A DNA stretch of 64,000 bases from Methylobacterium nodulans ORS 2060. Its GTDB lineage: Bacteria > Pseudomonadota > Alphaproteobacteria > Rhizobiales > Beijerinckiaceae. The stretch is from contig NC_011894.1 of the NCBI RefSeq assembly GCF_000022085.1, forward strand, positions 5,478,001 to 5,542,000. Reading direction: 5' to 3'. The position numbers and the translations under genes were made by a program. Within the stretch, counting starts at the first letter, position 1; the number at the start of each line of letters is the position of its first letter. Positions 22,723 through 32,080 of the stretch are shown here, piece after piece. The notes beneath the pieces were generated by a model. The model searched no databases, was not told where the DNA came from, and worked only from the letters and a program-made list of their open reading frames with translations.

Positions 22723-25416
22723 CTAGGTAACCCTGAGCCCCTCGGCAACAGAGTAGGTGAAGTTGACAGCCTGACCTTCATCATCGACGAGCACACCCGC
22801 CCATGCCTCCCCTTGCTGCCGCTCCAGCGGCAGCAGGATCACATCTTCGTCAAAGCGGCTCCAACCAACGCGAACTGCATCGACAAGGGAACGCCACCGG
22901 ACCTCCGCTTGGTGCCGGCCCCGCAAGACACGCTCGTAGGCCTTGACCTCAGACAGCGACCAGGCGGTGCTCGGATCTGGATCTTGGGCCCAGGGTACGA
23001 GGCGCTCACCATCACGCCGCGCCAGGCGCAGCACGCGGGCTGCTTCCGCCAGGCGCGTGACAACCTGCCTCTCCTGCTGCCAAGCCTTACCGTCAGCCCG
23101 GTAGCCGTCGCGGTGGTCAAGGAGGTTCTGGTCTGCAAAGGCGCGCTCCGCACCGGCTCGACCATGCTGTTCGTCCGACGCCGCGAGGAGCACCTCCGGC
23201 ACGTCCCCCTTGTTTTCCGCGTAGACGGCCTCGATGGCGCTCCGCACATCGCGGGGAACGTTGAAGGTCGCAGAGGCGAAAAGCGTGCGCGCCGTGCGCC
23301 ACAGGATCGCTGGATCAGTGTAGACGAACGCGGTCCGCCGCAAAGCCGCTCCCACCCAGTCGGCGCTGACTGAGCCTGCCGGATCGGGCGAGACGATCAC
23401 GAGTTCAGGGCCGGACACCGACCGCGGCCGGCCTGCATGGCGCCAAAGGCGGCCGGCCCGCTGCAACAATGCGTCAATCGGGGCAAGGTCAGAGACAATC
23501 AGGTCGAAGTCGAGATCCAGGGACTGTTCCAGGACCTGCGTCGCCACCAGCACCCGCCCCCGCCGATCCTCTGGCTGAGAGCTCTTGCCGAAGGTCGCCA
23601 GCACCCGCTCCTCGATTGCAAGGCGGTCGTGCATCGCGAAGCGAGCATGGAAGAGGTCGGCAGGGATGCCGGCCTGCCGCAGAACGGCGGCGGTCTCAAT
23701 GGCGTCGTCGACCGTGTTGCGCACGTAAGCGACGCAGGCGCCCGCGGCCACCGCAGCGCGGATGCGCTCAAGGGCGGAGGACGGGTTCGGGACCCGCGTA
23801 ACCGTCAAGTTCCGGCGCAGCTCGGGCCGGGCATGAAGCCTTTTCTCAACCGGGCTGCCGGCTCTGGCTACCAGCGTAGCCACTGGGTAGTGCGCCTGCT
23901 TGAGCGGCGCGCCTCCATCGCCCACCGCCCCGCGCCAAGCCGCGACGAGGCGGTCCTTCACGGTCCGGGGTAACGTCGCCGACAGGATGATGGTTGAGCC
24001 CCCACCCGCGGCATGGAAGGCCACGAGGCGCTCGAGTTCGGTCCCCACGTAGGCGTCATAGCTGTGGGCCTCATCCACCAGCAGCACCTTGTCGGCGAGC
24101 CCAGCGAGGCGCACCGCTTGGTAGCGGGCCGGCAGAACCGAGAGGAGCACCTGGTCGATGGTGCCGACCCCGAGATCGGCCAGCAGGGCGCGACGACTTT
24201 CTCCCATGAGCCATCCGGCCGCCACGGCGGCGGAGTCTTGCTCACCCTCCCGCTCCCCGGCGGGAGCCGCACCGGGCGCGGCCGGGACCGGCACCGAGCG
24301 GAAGGCCGGGTGCAGGGTAGCGGCACCGTGAGCCAGGGTCAGGGAAGGCTTAGCCCCCTCGCCGAAGAGCCGGGGTGCGATCTCCCGGACGCGGGAGAAC
24401 ATGGCGTTCGCCGTCGCCATCGTCGGCAGCGCGAGGAAGAGGCCGCGGGCTCGCCCATCGGCGAGGAGCCGATGGGCGAGCATCAAGGCCGCCTCGGTCT
24501 TACCGCCACCCGTCACGTCCTCGACGATGATAAGGAGGGGCCCGTCGGGTAATGCGACCTCGGTTGCCCAAGACTGCGCCGCCGAAGGTGGACACGTCAC
24601 CCCGGTCAGGGCTGAGAAGGATAAGCGCGGTCCCGGAGCAGCCGGGACGAGGCCGAACGCCGCCACAGCGCCCTCCGCCTGGGCTATCGCGGCCTCCCAG
24701 TAGGTGCGCAGGTCTGTATCGGGCGCAGTGTAGGGAAAGTGGCTTTGGTCCGAGCCAATCCAGTCGGCGAGCGCTGTCAGGCCGGCAAGCCTCCAACTCA
24801 CAGCTTTGAGCTGGGCTTCCGACGGCGGTGGTAGGTCGGGAACGGGCAGCAGCGCCGCAACGGCGCGCCAATAGGCGAAAGCCGCATGCGCGGCCCCGAC
24901 CGGCCGAAAGAGATGTCCCCAGCCCCGACGCCGGTCCGGGCCGGCAGCCGGCCGGCCGTGATGGCCGAGGATCGGCTCGAGGAGCAGGGTCGTCTCACCC
25001 CAGTCCCAGCCCGCGCACAACGGCGGCGCGTCTCCCGGTGTCGCCCCGTCATCGATCCAGTCGCGGAGCAGCACGAACCCTGCCGTAGGGTGGCCTGGAT
25101 CGAGGTTTTTGAGGACCACGTCCTCCGGCCACGGGATCTGGCAGTGCGGATAGCAATGAGGAGCCGCGGCCTGGAACAGCGGTGAGAACTTACCGATGTC
25201 ATGGAGGGCGAGGAGGTGGAGCCATAATGCCCGGAGCGCCTCAAGCTCCCAGCCGAGCTGTTGGGCAAGTGTCATGAACGCCTGCGGCCTAGCACGTATT
25301 AATGCGAGGCCTGACGCTGCAACGTCGAGGCTGTGGGCCCACACTGGGTGAAATCTAGGCCCGATTGATCTTTTACTTGGCCTCGCCTTGCCCCAAAAAG
25401 TTTGGAAGGTCACCAA
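22723..25416 (-). CDS. cas3: Cas3, HD nuclease-helicase of type I-E
   Basis: 897 aa. Cas3 is recruited by target-bound Cascade and degrades DNA. The N-terminal HD nuclease has HPVWAHSLDVAA and LLALHDIGKFSPLFQ. The SF2 helicase follows with Walker A (EDVTGGGKTEAALMLAHRLL), DEAH box (VLLVDEAHSYDAYV), motif III (LSATLP) and motif VI (DALLQRAGRLWRH). The C-terminal domain ends EGLRVT. The start codon is TTG at 25416 or GTG at 25413. A GAGGG run sits just upstream and favours GTG. It is separated from the Cascade genes by 234 bp, so it may have its own transcript. A TATAAC-like -10 candidate lies at 25469-25464, in the 198-bp gap to the integrase. Confidence 0.97.
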   Translation of the reverse strand: MVTFQTFWGKARPSKRSIGPRFHPVWAHSLDVAASGLALIRARPQAFMTLAQQLGWELEALRALWLHLLALHDIGKFSPLFQAAAPHCYPHCQIPWPEDVVLKNLDPGHPTAGFVLLRDWIDDGATPGDAPPLCAGWDWGETTLLLEPILGHHGRPAAGPDRRRGWGHLFRPVGAAHAAFAYWRAVAALLPVPDLPPPSEAQLKAVSWRLAGLTALADWIGSDQSHFPYTAPDTDLRTYWEAAIAQAEGAVAAFGLVPAAPGPRLSFSALTGVTCPPSAAQSWATEVALPDGPLLIIVEDVTGGGKTEAALMLAHRLLADGRARGLFLALPTMATANAMFSRVREIAPRLFGEGAKPSLTLAHGAATLHPAFRSVPVPAAPGAAPAGEREGEQDSAAVAAGWLMGESRRALLADLGVGTIDQVLLSVLPARYQAVRLAGLADKVLLVDEAHSYDAYVGTELERLVAFHAAGGGSTIILSATLPRTVKDRLVAAWRGAVGDGGAPLKQAHYPVATLVARAGSPVEKRLHARPELRRNLTVTRVPNPSSALERIRAAVAAGACVAYVRNTVDDAIETAAVLRQAGIPADLFHARFAMHDRLAIEERVLATFGKSSQPEDRRGRVLVATQVLEQSLDLDFDLIVSDLAPIDALLQRAGRLWRHAGRPRSVSGPELVIVSPDPAGSVSADWVGAALRRTAFVYTDPAILWRTARTLFASATFNVPRDVRSAIEAVYAENKGDVPEVLLAASDEQHGRAGAERAFADQNLLDHRDGYRADGKAWQQERQVVTRLAEAARVLRLARRDGERLVPWAQDPDPSTAWSLSEVKAYERVLRGRHQAEVRWRSLVDAVRVGWSRFDEDVILLPLERQQGEAWAGVLVDDEGQAVNFTYSVAEGLRVT

Positions 25417-25614
25417 TCCCTCACAACAGCAAGACCCAAGCGAGCGGGGCGTAGCGGTTAATCGTTATAGCGGATCTAATCAGACAGTGCTGTAGGATCC
25501 CTCGGGCGGGCTTCAGCCTCGGCGTGCCCCTCTCCCTTAACCTCGACAGCAGAAACGCCGTCAGCGGGCTTCCCTGTGTCCGGAACAGGCCTCATGCCGC
25601 TACGCCGCCCCACC

Positions 25615-27381
25615 CTAAGCATGCAAGAATTTCAGGTCCAGCCCCCTATACTCCACCTTCGCGATGTCCTCGGCCAGTATCCGAGTGGGAAACCCCTTTC
25701 CGTAGCCCGCATCAGCGCCAGTTGAGGCCCAGCCCCCCAGAGCCCGCCGCCGGTCTTCTGGGACCCCGGCCTCCCGCAGCCGGTCAGCCCATCCGTGGCG
25801 GAACGAGTGGAACTTGGTCCCCGTCTTTGCGGCCCCGCATGAGTGCAGGAAACGTGAGAACCATTTCTGAAAGGCGTCCGAGTAGTACCCGCGAGTATCC
25901 TTCTGCAATTCCGGAAATATACGCCCATCTCCTTCAACAGGGAGGTCCCTTACGTAGTCAACAAATCCGATCTTTATGACCTCTGGATGCAGAGGCACGA
26001 TACGGGTTCCGGCTTTACTTTTGATGCGCTGATCCGCATCAGCGGCTCGCACATGAAGGACAGTGATCCCATTGCGTTCCGCCAGATCTTCTACGCGAAG
26101 CTGGCATGCCTCATTCAGCCGCAGGCCGTGGAAGAGACTAAGCAGAGGCACCCAGAACCGAGCGCGTCTCGGGTGAGACCCGCCTGGCTTGGCATAGCCC
26201 GCCTCATCGTCCTGGCATCCGGCATAGATGGGCGCAGAGAATATAGCTCGCAACTGCTCAAGATCAAATGGCTCTCTCTTATTTTTCTGCACCTCATCAA
26301 TAGCAAGACCGGAAGCAGGATTGCGGCCGATCCACTCTTCTTTTATTGCCCAATTGAACATGGTAGACATTTTAGTCAAATGGGAATTTATTGTTTGAAT
26401 GTTCAAGGTTGCAAGCCTGTTGCGTTGTGCAAGCTCACCCGCTTGGAGCAATGTCATCCCAGGAAATCGCTTCGTGGCATTTGGCGGCAGCGCCAAAAAT
26501 AGATCTCGCACCCGTTTCGTGTGCTCGCGAGATATGCTTTGCACCTCAGTGTCCGGACCTATGATCTCCCGCATTGCGGTGAACACCATCCGGTAGTCGG
26601 TATTGGTCTTTCCGGTCCGCGCACCTCGCCCGGGATCCTTCTCAAATTCTGAGATCAAGGCGTTCAACGTGCGCTTCGGTGATGAGTCGTGGGACCTCCG
26701 GGCCGTATCGAACAGCGGATCTACCGCCTCGGCTCGCTGCCCAGTGAGATCGGCGATCTGGCGCTGGTTCAGCTCTAGAAGGCATCGGCGGACGAGCTGT
26801 TCGAGCTCCCTGTACTGCTCGGTTTGGCGGTCGACCGCCGGCACCTTGATATGTCGCTTGAGCTTCCCCGGACCATCCGGCTGCGCCGGGAACCCGGCCT
26901 CAAGCAGCACCTGATTGGCGGCGAACTGGACGCGCTCCGCATAGTCCGCTGGTTTAGGGCTTTGGAGGACAGACGTGTCGTTGCGGATCTCGGATAGGAT
27001 TTCGTCCCAGTCGATGAACCGCGTCGCATCGCCCCTGCTGGAGCCCGGTGCAACTCGTTGCACAGCCCTCTCGAACCAGCGGACAGTCAGTGTCTCCAGG
27101 TCTCGCCGCGACAGCCTCTCGATGCGGCCGGCGGCGAGTACGCGGCGAAGGGACGCATCATCGTCCCGGTCACGGCGGGCGGACGCGAAGTCCCGTTCGA
27201 CCCGCGCCTGCTCCAGGCGGAACCGGCTCAGGGCCTGTTTCCGCTCCTTCGTGCGGAGGGAGCGCACAATGTGAGTGCGTCCGAGGGCGCCCACGAGGTC
27301 GAGCGGGACGCGGATCCGGAGATAGAACGTGCCATTGCGCAGCACGAGGTTGGGCTGATGGGCCACGGTTTCACCCGCCAT
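25615..27381 (-). CDS. Tyrosine site-specific integrase
   Basis: 588 aa. The N terminus (PNLVLRNGTFYLRIRVPLDL) is the arm/DUF6538-type domain of large proteobacterial integrases. A SAM-like core-binding domain follows (around FNWAIKEEWIGRNPASGLA). The catalytic domain carries Arg (LFHGLRLNEACQLRVEDL), Lys (KSKAGTRIVPLHPE), HSFRHG (His-x2-Arg), LGGWAS (the His/Trp position is Trp) and a Tyr in GYGKGFP. Such enzymes recombine attP with the 3' end of a tRNA. The gene starts 84 bp from a tRNA gene and reads away from it, the standard layout for an island. Palindrome member 6 lies within its coding sequence. All motifs are intact, so the protein could be active. Confidence 0.94.
   Translation of the reverse strand: MAGETVAHQPNLVLRNGTFYLRIRVPLDLVGALGRTHIVRSLRTKERKQALSRFRLEQARVERDFASARRDRDDDASLRRVLAAGRIERLSRRDLETLTVRWFERAVQRVAPGSSRGDATRFIDWDEILSEIRNDTSVLQSPKPADYAERVQFAANQVLLEAGFPAQPDGPGKLKRHIKVPAVDRQTEQYRELEQLVRRCLLELNQRQIADLTGQRAEAVDPLFDTARRSHDSSPKRTLNALISEFEKDPGRGARTGKTNTDYRMVFTAMREIIGPDTEVQSISREHTKRVRDLFLALPPNATKRFPGMTLLQAGELAQRNRLATLNIQTINSHLTKMSTMFNWAIKEEWIGRNPASGLAIDEVQKNKREPFDLEQLRAIFSAPIYAGCQDDEAGYAKPGGSHPRRARFWVPLLSLFHGLRLNEACQLRVEDLAERNGITVLHVRAADADQRIKSKAGTRIVPLHPEVIKIGFVDYVRDLPVEGDGRIFPELQKDTRGYYSDAFQKWFSRFLHSCGAAKTGTKFHSFRHGWADRLREAGVPEDRRRALGGWASTGADAGYGKGFPTRILAEDIAKVEYRGLDLKFLHA
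27048..27063. repeat. Palindrome GTGCAAC-TC-GTTGCAC (family member 6 of 6)
   Basis: Perfect 7-bp half-sites around TC, within the integrase gene, where it encodes VQRVAP on the minus strand. It is the rightmost copy. None is seen beyond the tRNA. Confidence 0.65.
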
Positions 27382-27465
27382 GTGTCACAGTCCTGTGTCA
27401 CAGCCGCGCTGAGAAACCTGTGTTCTATCAGAAGCTTATGCCCCCACAAGCACTTACGTGCAGTG

Positions 27466-27541
27466 TGGTGGGCCCGGCAGGATTCGAACCTGCAACCAGA
27501 CCGTTATGAGCGGCCGGCTCTAACCGTTGAGCTACGGGCCC
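27466..27541 (-). tRNA. tRNA with CAU anticodon (probably tRNA-Ile2, lysidine-modified)
   Basis: 76 nt including an encoded CCA. The acceptor GGGCCCG/CGGGCCC is fully paired. The D arm is GCTC/GAGC, the anticodon stem GGCCG/CGGTC contains one G-U pair, and the loop is CTCATAA. The T arm GCAGG-TTCGAAT-CCTGC is perfect. CAU is shared by initiator and elongator tRNA-Met and by the minor tRNA-Ile. The acceptor and D arm resemble E. coli ileX more than elongator Met, and the initiator is excluded by the paired 1-72 position. Its 3' end is the likely attachment site of the island. Confidence 0.93.
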
Positions 27542-27713
27542 GACGAGGACATGCGCGGACGGATAGCGGGTTCGCGCCCGAACGTCATCCGGAAAACGAA
27601 TGCGGTGCAATCGCCCGGCCCGCCCCGGGGCGCATCCTCCGGTCGCGGGCGATCCGGCCTGCCGCGACACGGGCGAGGCCGGATAAAGTCCGGCCCGGCA
27701 AGCCTGCGCGGAA

Positions 27714-27872
27714 TCAGGGCTCCGCGAGATCCGCCACGGGCCCGCTCGCGGACGAGGCCGTCTCGGTGACGAGCCAGCCGCCGGCAAGGATCCCGATGAT
27801 CAGAGCGCCCGTCACGAAGGCCACCGGATAGGTCAGGGCCAGGAGAGGACTCTGTTTCGGGGGAGTGGTCAT
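27714..27872 (-). CDS. Small single-pass membrane protein
   Basis: 52 aa. MTTPPKQSPLLALTYPVAFV opens into one strong hydrophobic segment (VAFVTGALIIGILAGGWLV), followed by a short Ser/Ala tail. The frame is embedded in a much longer artefactual frame antisense to comM. The ATG at 27872 is followed by the only protein-like part of it. No function can be assigned. Flanking stretches 27542-27713 and 27873-28145 hold no other gene that I can support. Confidence 0.5.
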   Translation of the reverse strand: MTTPPKQSPLLALTYPVAFVTGALIIGILAGGWLVTETASSASGPVADLAEP

Positions 27873-28145
27873 GATGCCGCCTCTCACACCGTCATGGACC
27901 TGCCGACACAACGCTGCGGATCCGCATCCGTGCCGACGCCGATGAAACAAGCATCTTCCGTGCCTGCTCCCGCGCCCAGCCCGGGTCCGTTCCGGCCACA
28001 TCGCAACCCTCGGTTGAGGCCGCGGCCGGGCGATCCGTCGAAGCCTGGCCGGATCCACCGATCGGGCGAAGCGCGCTTCCTCCAAAGGTTGTGAACCGCC
28101 ACGCTTCGTCATAACCTTGCGGAAGATCGTCCGGAACTCTTCGTC

Positions 28146-29684
28146 ATGGTCACGCGCGTCGCTACCGTCGCCTTCGAGGGCATCGAGGCGCGGGCCGTCG
28201 ATGTCCAGGTGCAGATCGCGCCCGGCACGGTCGCCTTCACGGTGGTGGGCCTGCCCGACAAGGCGGTGGCGGAATCCCGCGAGCGCGTGCGTGCGGCGCT
28301 CATCGCCTCGGGGCTGGCCCTCCCGGCCAAACGCATCACCGTGAACCTCGCCCCGGCGGACCTGCCGAAGGAGGGCTCGCATTACGATCTGCCGATCGCG
28401 CTCGGGGTAATGAGCGCCATCGGCGCCCTGCCGGGCGACGCGCTTGCCGGCTATTGCGTCCTCGGGGAACTCGCTCTCGACGGCAGCATCACGGCGGTCG
28501 CGGGCGTCCTGCCGGCCGCCATGGCGGCCCATGCCCGCGGGCTCGGCCTGATCTGCCCCGCCGCGAGCGGCCCGGAGGCCGCCTGGGCCGGGGGCGACAT
28601 GGAGGTGCTCGCCCCCCGCTCCCTCATCCAGCTCGCCAACCACGTCAAAGGGACGCAGGTCATGGCCCGCCCCCTTCCGGCGGTCGCGGCGGAGACGGGA
28701 TCGCTCCCGGACCTGCGCGAGATCAAGGGCCAGGAGGGCGCCAAGCGCGCCCTGGAGATCGCCGCGGCGGGCGGCCACAACCTCCTCATGAACGGGCCGC
28801 CCGGAGCGGGCAAGTCGATGCTCGCCGCCCGTCTGCCCTCGATCCTGCCGCCGCTCGGCCCGCGCGAGCTCCTCGAAATCTCGATGATCCAGTCAGTGGC
28901 CGGCGAATTGAAGAACGGCGCCCTCTCGAACCGCCGCCCCTTCCGGGCGCCCCACCATTCGGCCTCGATGGCGGCCCTGGTGGGCGGCGGGCTCGGCGCC
29001 AGGCCCGGCGAGGCATCGCTCGCCCATGGCGGCGTGCTCTTCCTCGACGAGCTTCCCGAATTCACCCCTCAGGTGCTCGATTCCCTGCGCCAGCCGCTGG
29101 AGACCGGCAGCGTCATGATCGCGCGGGCGAACCATCGCGTGACCTATCCGGCGCGGTTCCAGCTCGTCGCCGCCATGAATCCCTGCCGCTGCGGGCAGGC
29201 GACCGAGCCGGGCTATGCCTGCCGCCGGGGCCCGACCGAGCGCTGCGCGGCGCAGTACCAGGCCCGCCTCTCCGGCCCCCTCCTCGACCGCATCGACCTG
29301 CAGATCGAGGTGCCCGCCGTCACGGCGGCCGACCTCATCCTGCCACCCCCGGCCGAGGGCTCGGCCGAGGCGGCCGCCCGCGTCGCGGCGGCCCGCGCCC
29401 GGCAGGAGCGGCGCTATGCCGAGGCGGGCCTTAAGCCCGGCACCACCAACGCCTCCTGCCCGGCGAGCCTGATCGAGGAGGCGGCCCGGCCCGACCCGGA
29501 CGGCCTCGCCCTCATCCGGGACGCCGCGGAGGCGATGCGCCTCTCGGCGCGCGGCTTCCACCGCGTCCTGCGGGTTGCCCGCACCCTGGCCGACCTCGAC
29601 GGCGAGTCCCGCGTGCGCCGCCTGCATCTGGCCGAGGCCCTCTCCTATCGCGGCCGCGCCAATCCGCGCCCGGCGGCGGCGTAA
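28146..29684 (+). CDS. comM: ComM/YifB-family Mg-chelatase-like AAA ATPase
   Basis: 512 aa, normal for the family. The N-terminal ChlI-like part starts ATVAFEGIEARAVDVQVQIA, then VVGLPDKAVAESRERVRAAL. The AAA core has Walker A (GPPGAGKSMLAARLPS), Walker B (GGVLFLDELPEF), and MNPCRCGQ followed by a Cys-rich loop (CRRGPTERCAAQY). The C-terminal helical part ends LSARGFHRVLRVARTLADLD. ComM-type proteins are hexameric helicases that extend branch migration during natural transformation. In this organism the role is inferred. It stands alone, with small genes or gaps either side. Confidence 0.95.
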   Translation: MVTRVATVAFEGIEARAVDVQVQIAPGTVAFTVVGLPDKAVAESRERVRAALIASGLALPAKRITVNLAPADLPKEGSHYDLPIALGVMSAIGALPGDALAGYCVLGELALDGSITAVAGVLPAAMAAHARGLGLICPAASGPEAAWAGGDMEVLAPRSLIQLANHVKGTQVMARPLPAVAAETGSLPDLREIKGQEGAKRALEIAAAGGHNLLMNGPPGAGKSMLAARLPSILPPLGPRELLEISMIQSVAGELKNGALSNRRPFRAPHHSASMAALVGGGLGARPGEASLAHGGVLFLDELPEFTPQVLDSLRQPLETGSVMIARANHRVTYPARFQLVAAMNPCRCGQATEPGYACRRGPTERCAAQYQARLSGPLLDRIDLQIEVPAVTAADLILPPPAEGSAEAAARVAAARARQERRYAEAGLKPGTTNASCPASLIEEAARPDPDGLALIRDAAEAMRLSARGFHRVLRVARTLADLDGESRVRRLHLAEALSYRGRANPRPAAA

Positions 29685-29790
29685 ACTCCGGACGATCCGA
29701 CCGGCTTCCTTAGCGTCCCGCTCATCCTGTTCCGCAAGCCATCCTTCAGGACCACGGCGCATCCTGTGCGGGTCGCGGCGGGGGACGGCG

Positions 29791-31932
29791 ATGGGACGGG
29801 TCGAGGGCGCAGCGCAGACCGGCATGGAGGCAGCTCTCCGGGCGGAGTCCGGCCTGGTCTATGCCGGCTTCGACGGTCTCGGCACCGGGATCGGCCTCAT
29901 CGCCGCCCTCCTCCTCGTCGCCATCGGCTGGCATGCGCGCCGGCTCGCCCGCTGGCGCCGCGAGCGCGAGATCGAACACCTCCACGATCGGATCTGGCAT
30001 CTCTCCGAGAGCGAGGAGCGCTACCGCAGCCTCGTCGAGGCCCAGATCGAGGTCATCGTCCAGCGCGACGCCGAGGGGCGCATCACCTTCGCCAACGAGG
30101 GCTTCGCGCGCCTCGCGGGCAGCAGCCCCGGGGCTCTCCTGGGCACGGCGCAGCAATTGACCGTCCTGGACAGCACCCCGGTCGAGAGCCGACCCGACGG
30201 CACCCGCGCCGCCGATGTGGCGGTGGCGCCGCCGGAGGGTGGCGCGACCCGCTGGTTCGCCTTCGTGGAAACCGCCGTCGTCGGCCGCGACGGGCGCCCG
30301 GAGGTGCTGAGCGCCGGCCGCGAGATCACCGAGCGGATCGAGGCCGTGCGCTCCCTCGACGAGGCCCGCAGCCGGGCCGAGGCGGCAAGCGTGGCGAAGT
30401 CGCGCTTCCTCGCCACCGTCAGCCACGAGTTCCGCACGCCGCTCAACGGCATCCTCGGCATGGCCGACCTCGTGCTCGACACGCCGCTCAGCCCCGAGCA
30501 GGAGACCTACATCCGCGCGGTGAAGACCTCCGGGGAGGCGCTGCTCTCGCTGATCGACGGCATCCTCGACTTCTCGAAGATCGAGGCCGGCCGCCTTGAC
30601 CTCGCGGCCGAGCCCTTCGACCCCGCCGGCCTCGTGGAGAGCGTGGTCGAGCTCCTGGCCCCGCGGGCCCAGGACAAGGGCCTGGAGATCGCCGCCGATC
30701 TGGCCGAGGATCTGCCGCTCCAGGTGGTCGGCGACAGCGACCGGGTGCGGCAGATCCTGCTCAATCTCGCGGGCAACGCCGTCAAGTTCACGGAATCGGG
30801 CGGCGTCGGCGTCACGGCCGAACGGGCCGGCGCGGAGATCGCGCTCACCGTGCGGGACACCGGCCCGGGCATCCCGGAGGAGCGCCTGCCGCTTCTCTTC
30901 GAGGAGTTCGAGCAGGGCGACGGCAGCGCGAGCCGCCGCCACGAGGGCACCGGCCTCGGGCTCGCCATCACCCGCCGGCTCGTCGACCGCATGGGCGGGC
31001 GCATCGAAGTGACCTCGCGCCCGGATGAAGGCAGCTGCTTCCGGGTCGTCCTGCCCCTGCGGGCCCTCGGCGAGGAGCGGCCCCGGCCGCCCTCGCTGGC
31101 GGGCCGGCGGATTCTGGTGGCGGCCGCCTCTGCCTTCGAGGGGCCTTTCCTCCGCGACCGCCTCGCGCGGGCCGGTGCCGAGGTCGTCGCCGCCGAGACC
31201 GAGGCGGCGGCCCGCGAGACCCTGCGCGGGGTCGGCACGACCCCATGCGGGCCCGCCCCCTTCGACGCGGTCCTGGCCGACCGGGCCCTCGGCGACGAGG
31301 CGGTGCGGCGCATCGCCGGGGCCGCTAAGCGGGCCGGAATCCCCCGCGCCGTCGTGCTGCTCTCGCCCTTCGACCGGCGTGATTTCGGCTCGCCCGGCGC
31401 GGCGGGGTTCGACCGCTACCTGATCAAGCCGGTGCGGGCCCGCTCCCTCTTCGCGCACCTGTGCGAGGAGGCGAGGCCGCCCGGCGGCGAGCTGCGCCGG
31501 GCGCCAGGGGCCGATCGACCCGCCGCGGCCCGGGGCCGTCCCCGCGTGCTCCTCGCCGAGGACAACCCGATCAACGCGCTCCTCGCCCGCAAGGCCCTGG
31601 AGCGCCTGGACACCGTCGTGACCTGGGTGCCGGATGGTGTCGAGGCCCTGCGCCACCTCGAAGCCGCCGCGGCGGGCGAGGCCGAGGGCTTCGACCTCGC
31701 CCTCCTCGATATCCGGATGCCGCGCCTCGATGGTCTCGAGGCCGCGCGCCGCCTGCGGGCCTTCGAGCGGGCCCGCGGCATCCCGCCCCAGCACCTCATC
31801 GCCGTCACGGCCAATGTCGGCGCCGAGGACGAGGCTGCCGCCCGCGCGGCCGGCTTCGACGGCTTCCTCTCGAAGCCTCTCGATCTCATCGCCTTGCCCG
31901 CGCTCCTCGCCGGGCCCGCACGGGCCGCCTAA
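29791..31932 (+). CDS. Hybrid sensor histidine kinase with two receiver domains
   Basis: 713 aa from ATG 29791, preceded by GGGGGA. One membrane segment (GIGLIAALLLVAIGWHA) lies near residues 24-42. A PAS domain (YRSLVEAQIEVIVQRDAEGR), HisKA with the phospho-accepting His (FLATVSHEFRTPLNGILGMA) and HATPase_c (NAVKFTESGG, DTGPGIPEERL, GTGLGLAI) follow. The first receiver is degenerate: its core Asp region reads FDAVLADRA. The second is intact (RVLLAEDNPINALLARKALE, LALLDIRMPRLDG, a Lys in FLSKPLD). The longer frame from 29575 lacks a plausible N terminus. No response regulator is adjacent. The signal is unknown. Confidence 0.93.
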   Translation: MGRVEGAAQTGMEAALRAESGLVYAGFDGLGTGIGLIAALLLVAIGWHARRLARWRREREIEHLHDRIWHLSESEERYRSLVEAQIEVIVQRDAEGRITFANEGFARLAGSSPGALLGTAQQLTVLDSTPVESRPDGTRAADVAVAPPEGGATRWFAFVETAVVGRDGRPEVLSAGREITERIEAVRSLDEARSRAEAASVAKSRFLATVSHEFRTPLNGILGMADLVLDTPLSPEQETYIRAVKTSGEALLSLIDGILDFSKIEAGRLDLAAEPFDPAGLVESVVELLAPRAQDKGLEIAADLAEDLPLQVVGDSDRVRQILLNLAGNAVKFTESGGVGVTAERAGAEIALTVRDTGPGIPEERLPLLFEEFEQGDGSASRRHEGTGLGLAITRRLVDRMGGRIEVTSRPDEGSCFRVVLPLRALGEERPRPPSLAGRRILVAAASAFEGPFLRDRLARAGAEVVAAETEAAARETLRGVGTTPCGPAPFDAVLADRALGDEAVRRIAGAAKRAGIPRAVVLLSPFDRRDFGSPGAAGFDRYLIKPVRARSLFAHLCEEARPPGGELRRAPGADRPAAARGRPRVLLAEDNPINALLARKALERLDTVVTWVPDGVEALRHLEAAAAGEAEGFDLALLDIRMPRLDGLEAARRLRAFERARGIPPQHLIAVTANVGAEDEAAARAAGFDGFLSKPLDLIALPALLAGPARAA

Positions 31933-32052
31933 ATAGAACCTGACCTGCGTGGCAGCCGCCCCGCTCCTCATGCTGAAGTGCTGCCCCGGAAGGAAGCGCC
32001 CGGTCAGCCGGTTTCATCCGTCAGGGTCAGCGCAGTTGGTGGCAAACTGATC

Positions 32053-32080
32053 CCAACGGTCATTTTCATGTGACCGTTGG
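32053..32080. other. Perfect 10-bp stem-loop in a gene-free gap
   Basis: CCAACGGTCA pairs with TGACCGTTGG around an 8-base loop, 120 bp after the hybrid kinase stop. No U-run follows on either strand, so a simple terminator is unlikely. The surrounding gap 31933-32239 has no called gene. A minus-strand frame of ~65 codons (about 32200 to 32004) is open, but I do not recognise it. Confidence 0.5.

Noticed and set aside
25524..25979. Plus-strand frame over the end of the integrase
   Set aside because: Antisense to the integrase catalytic domain, with no domain of its own.
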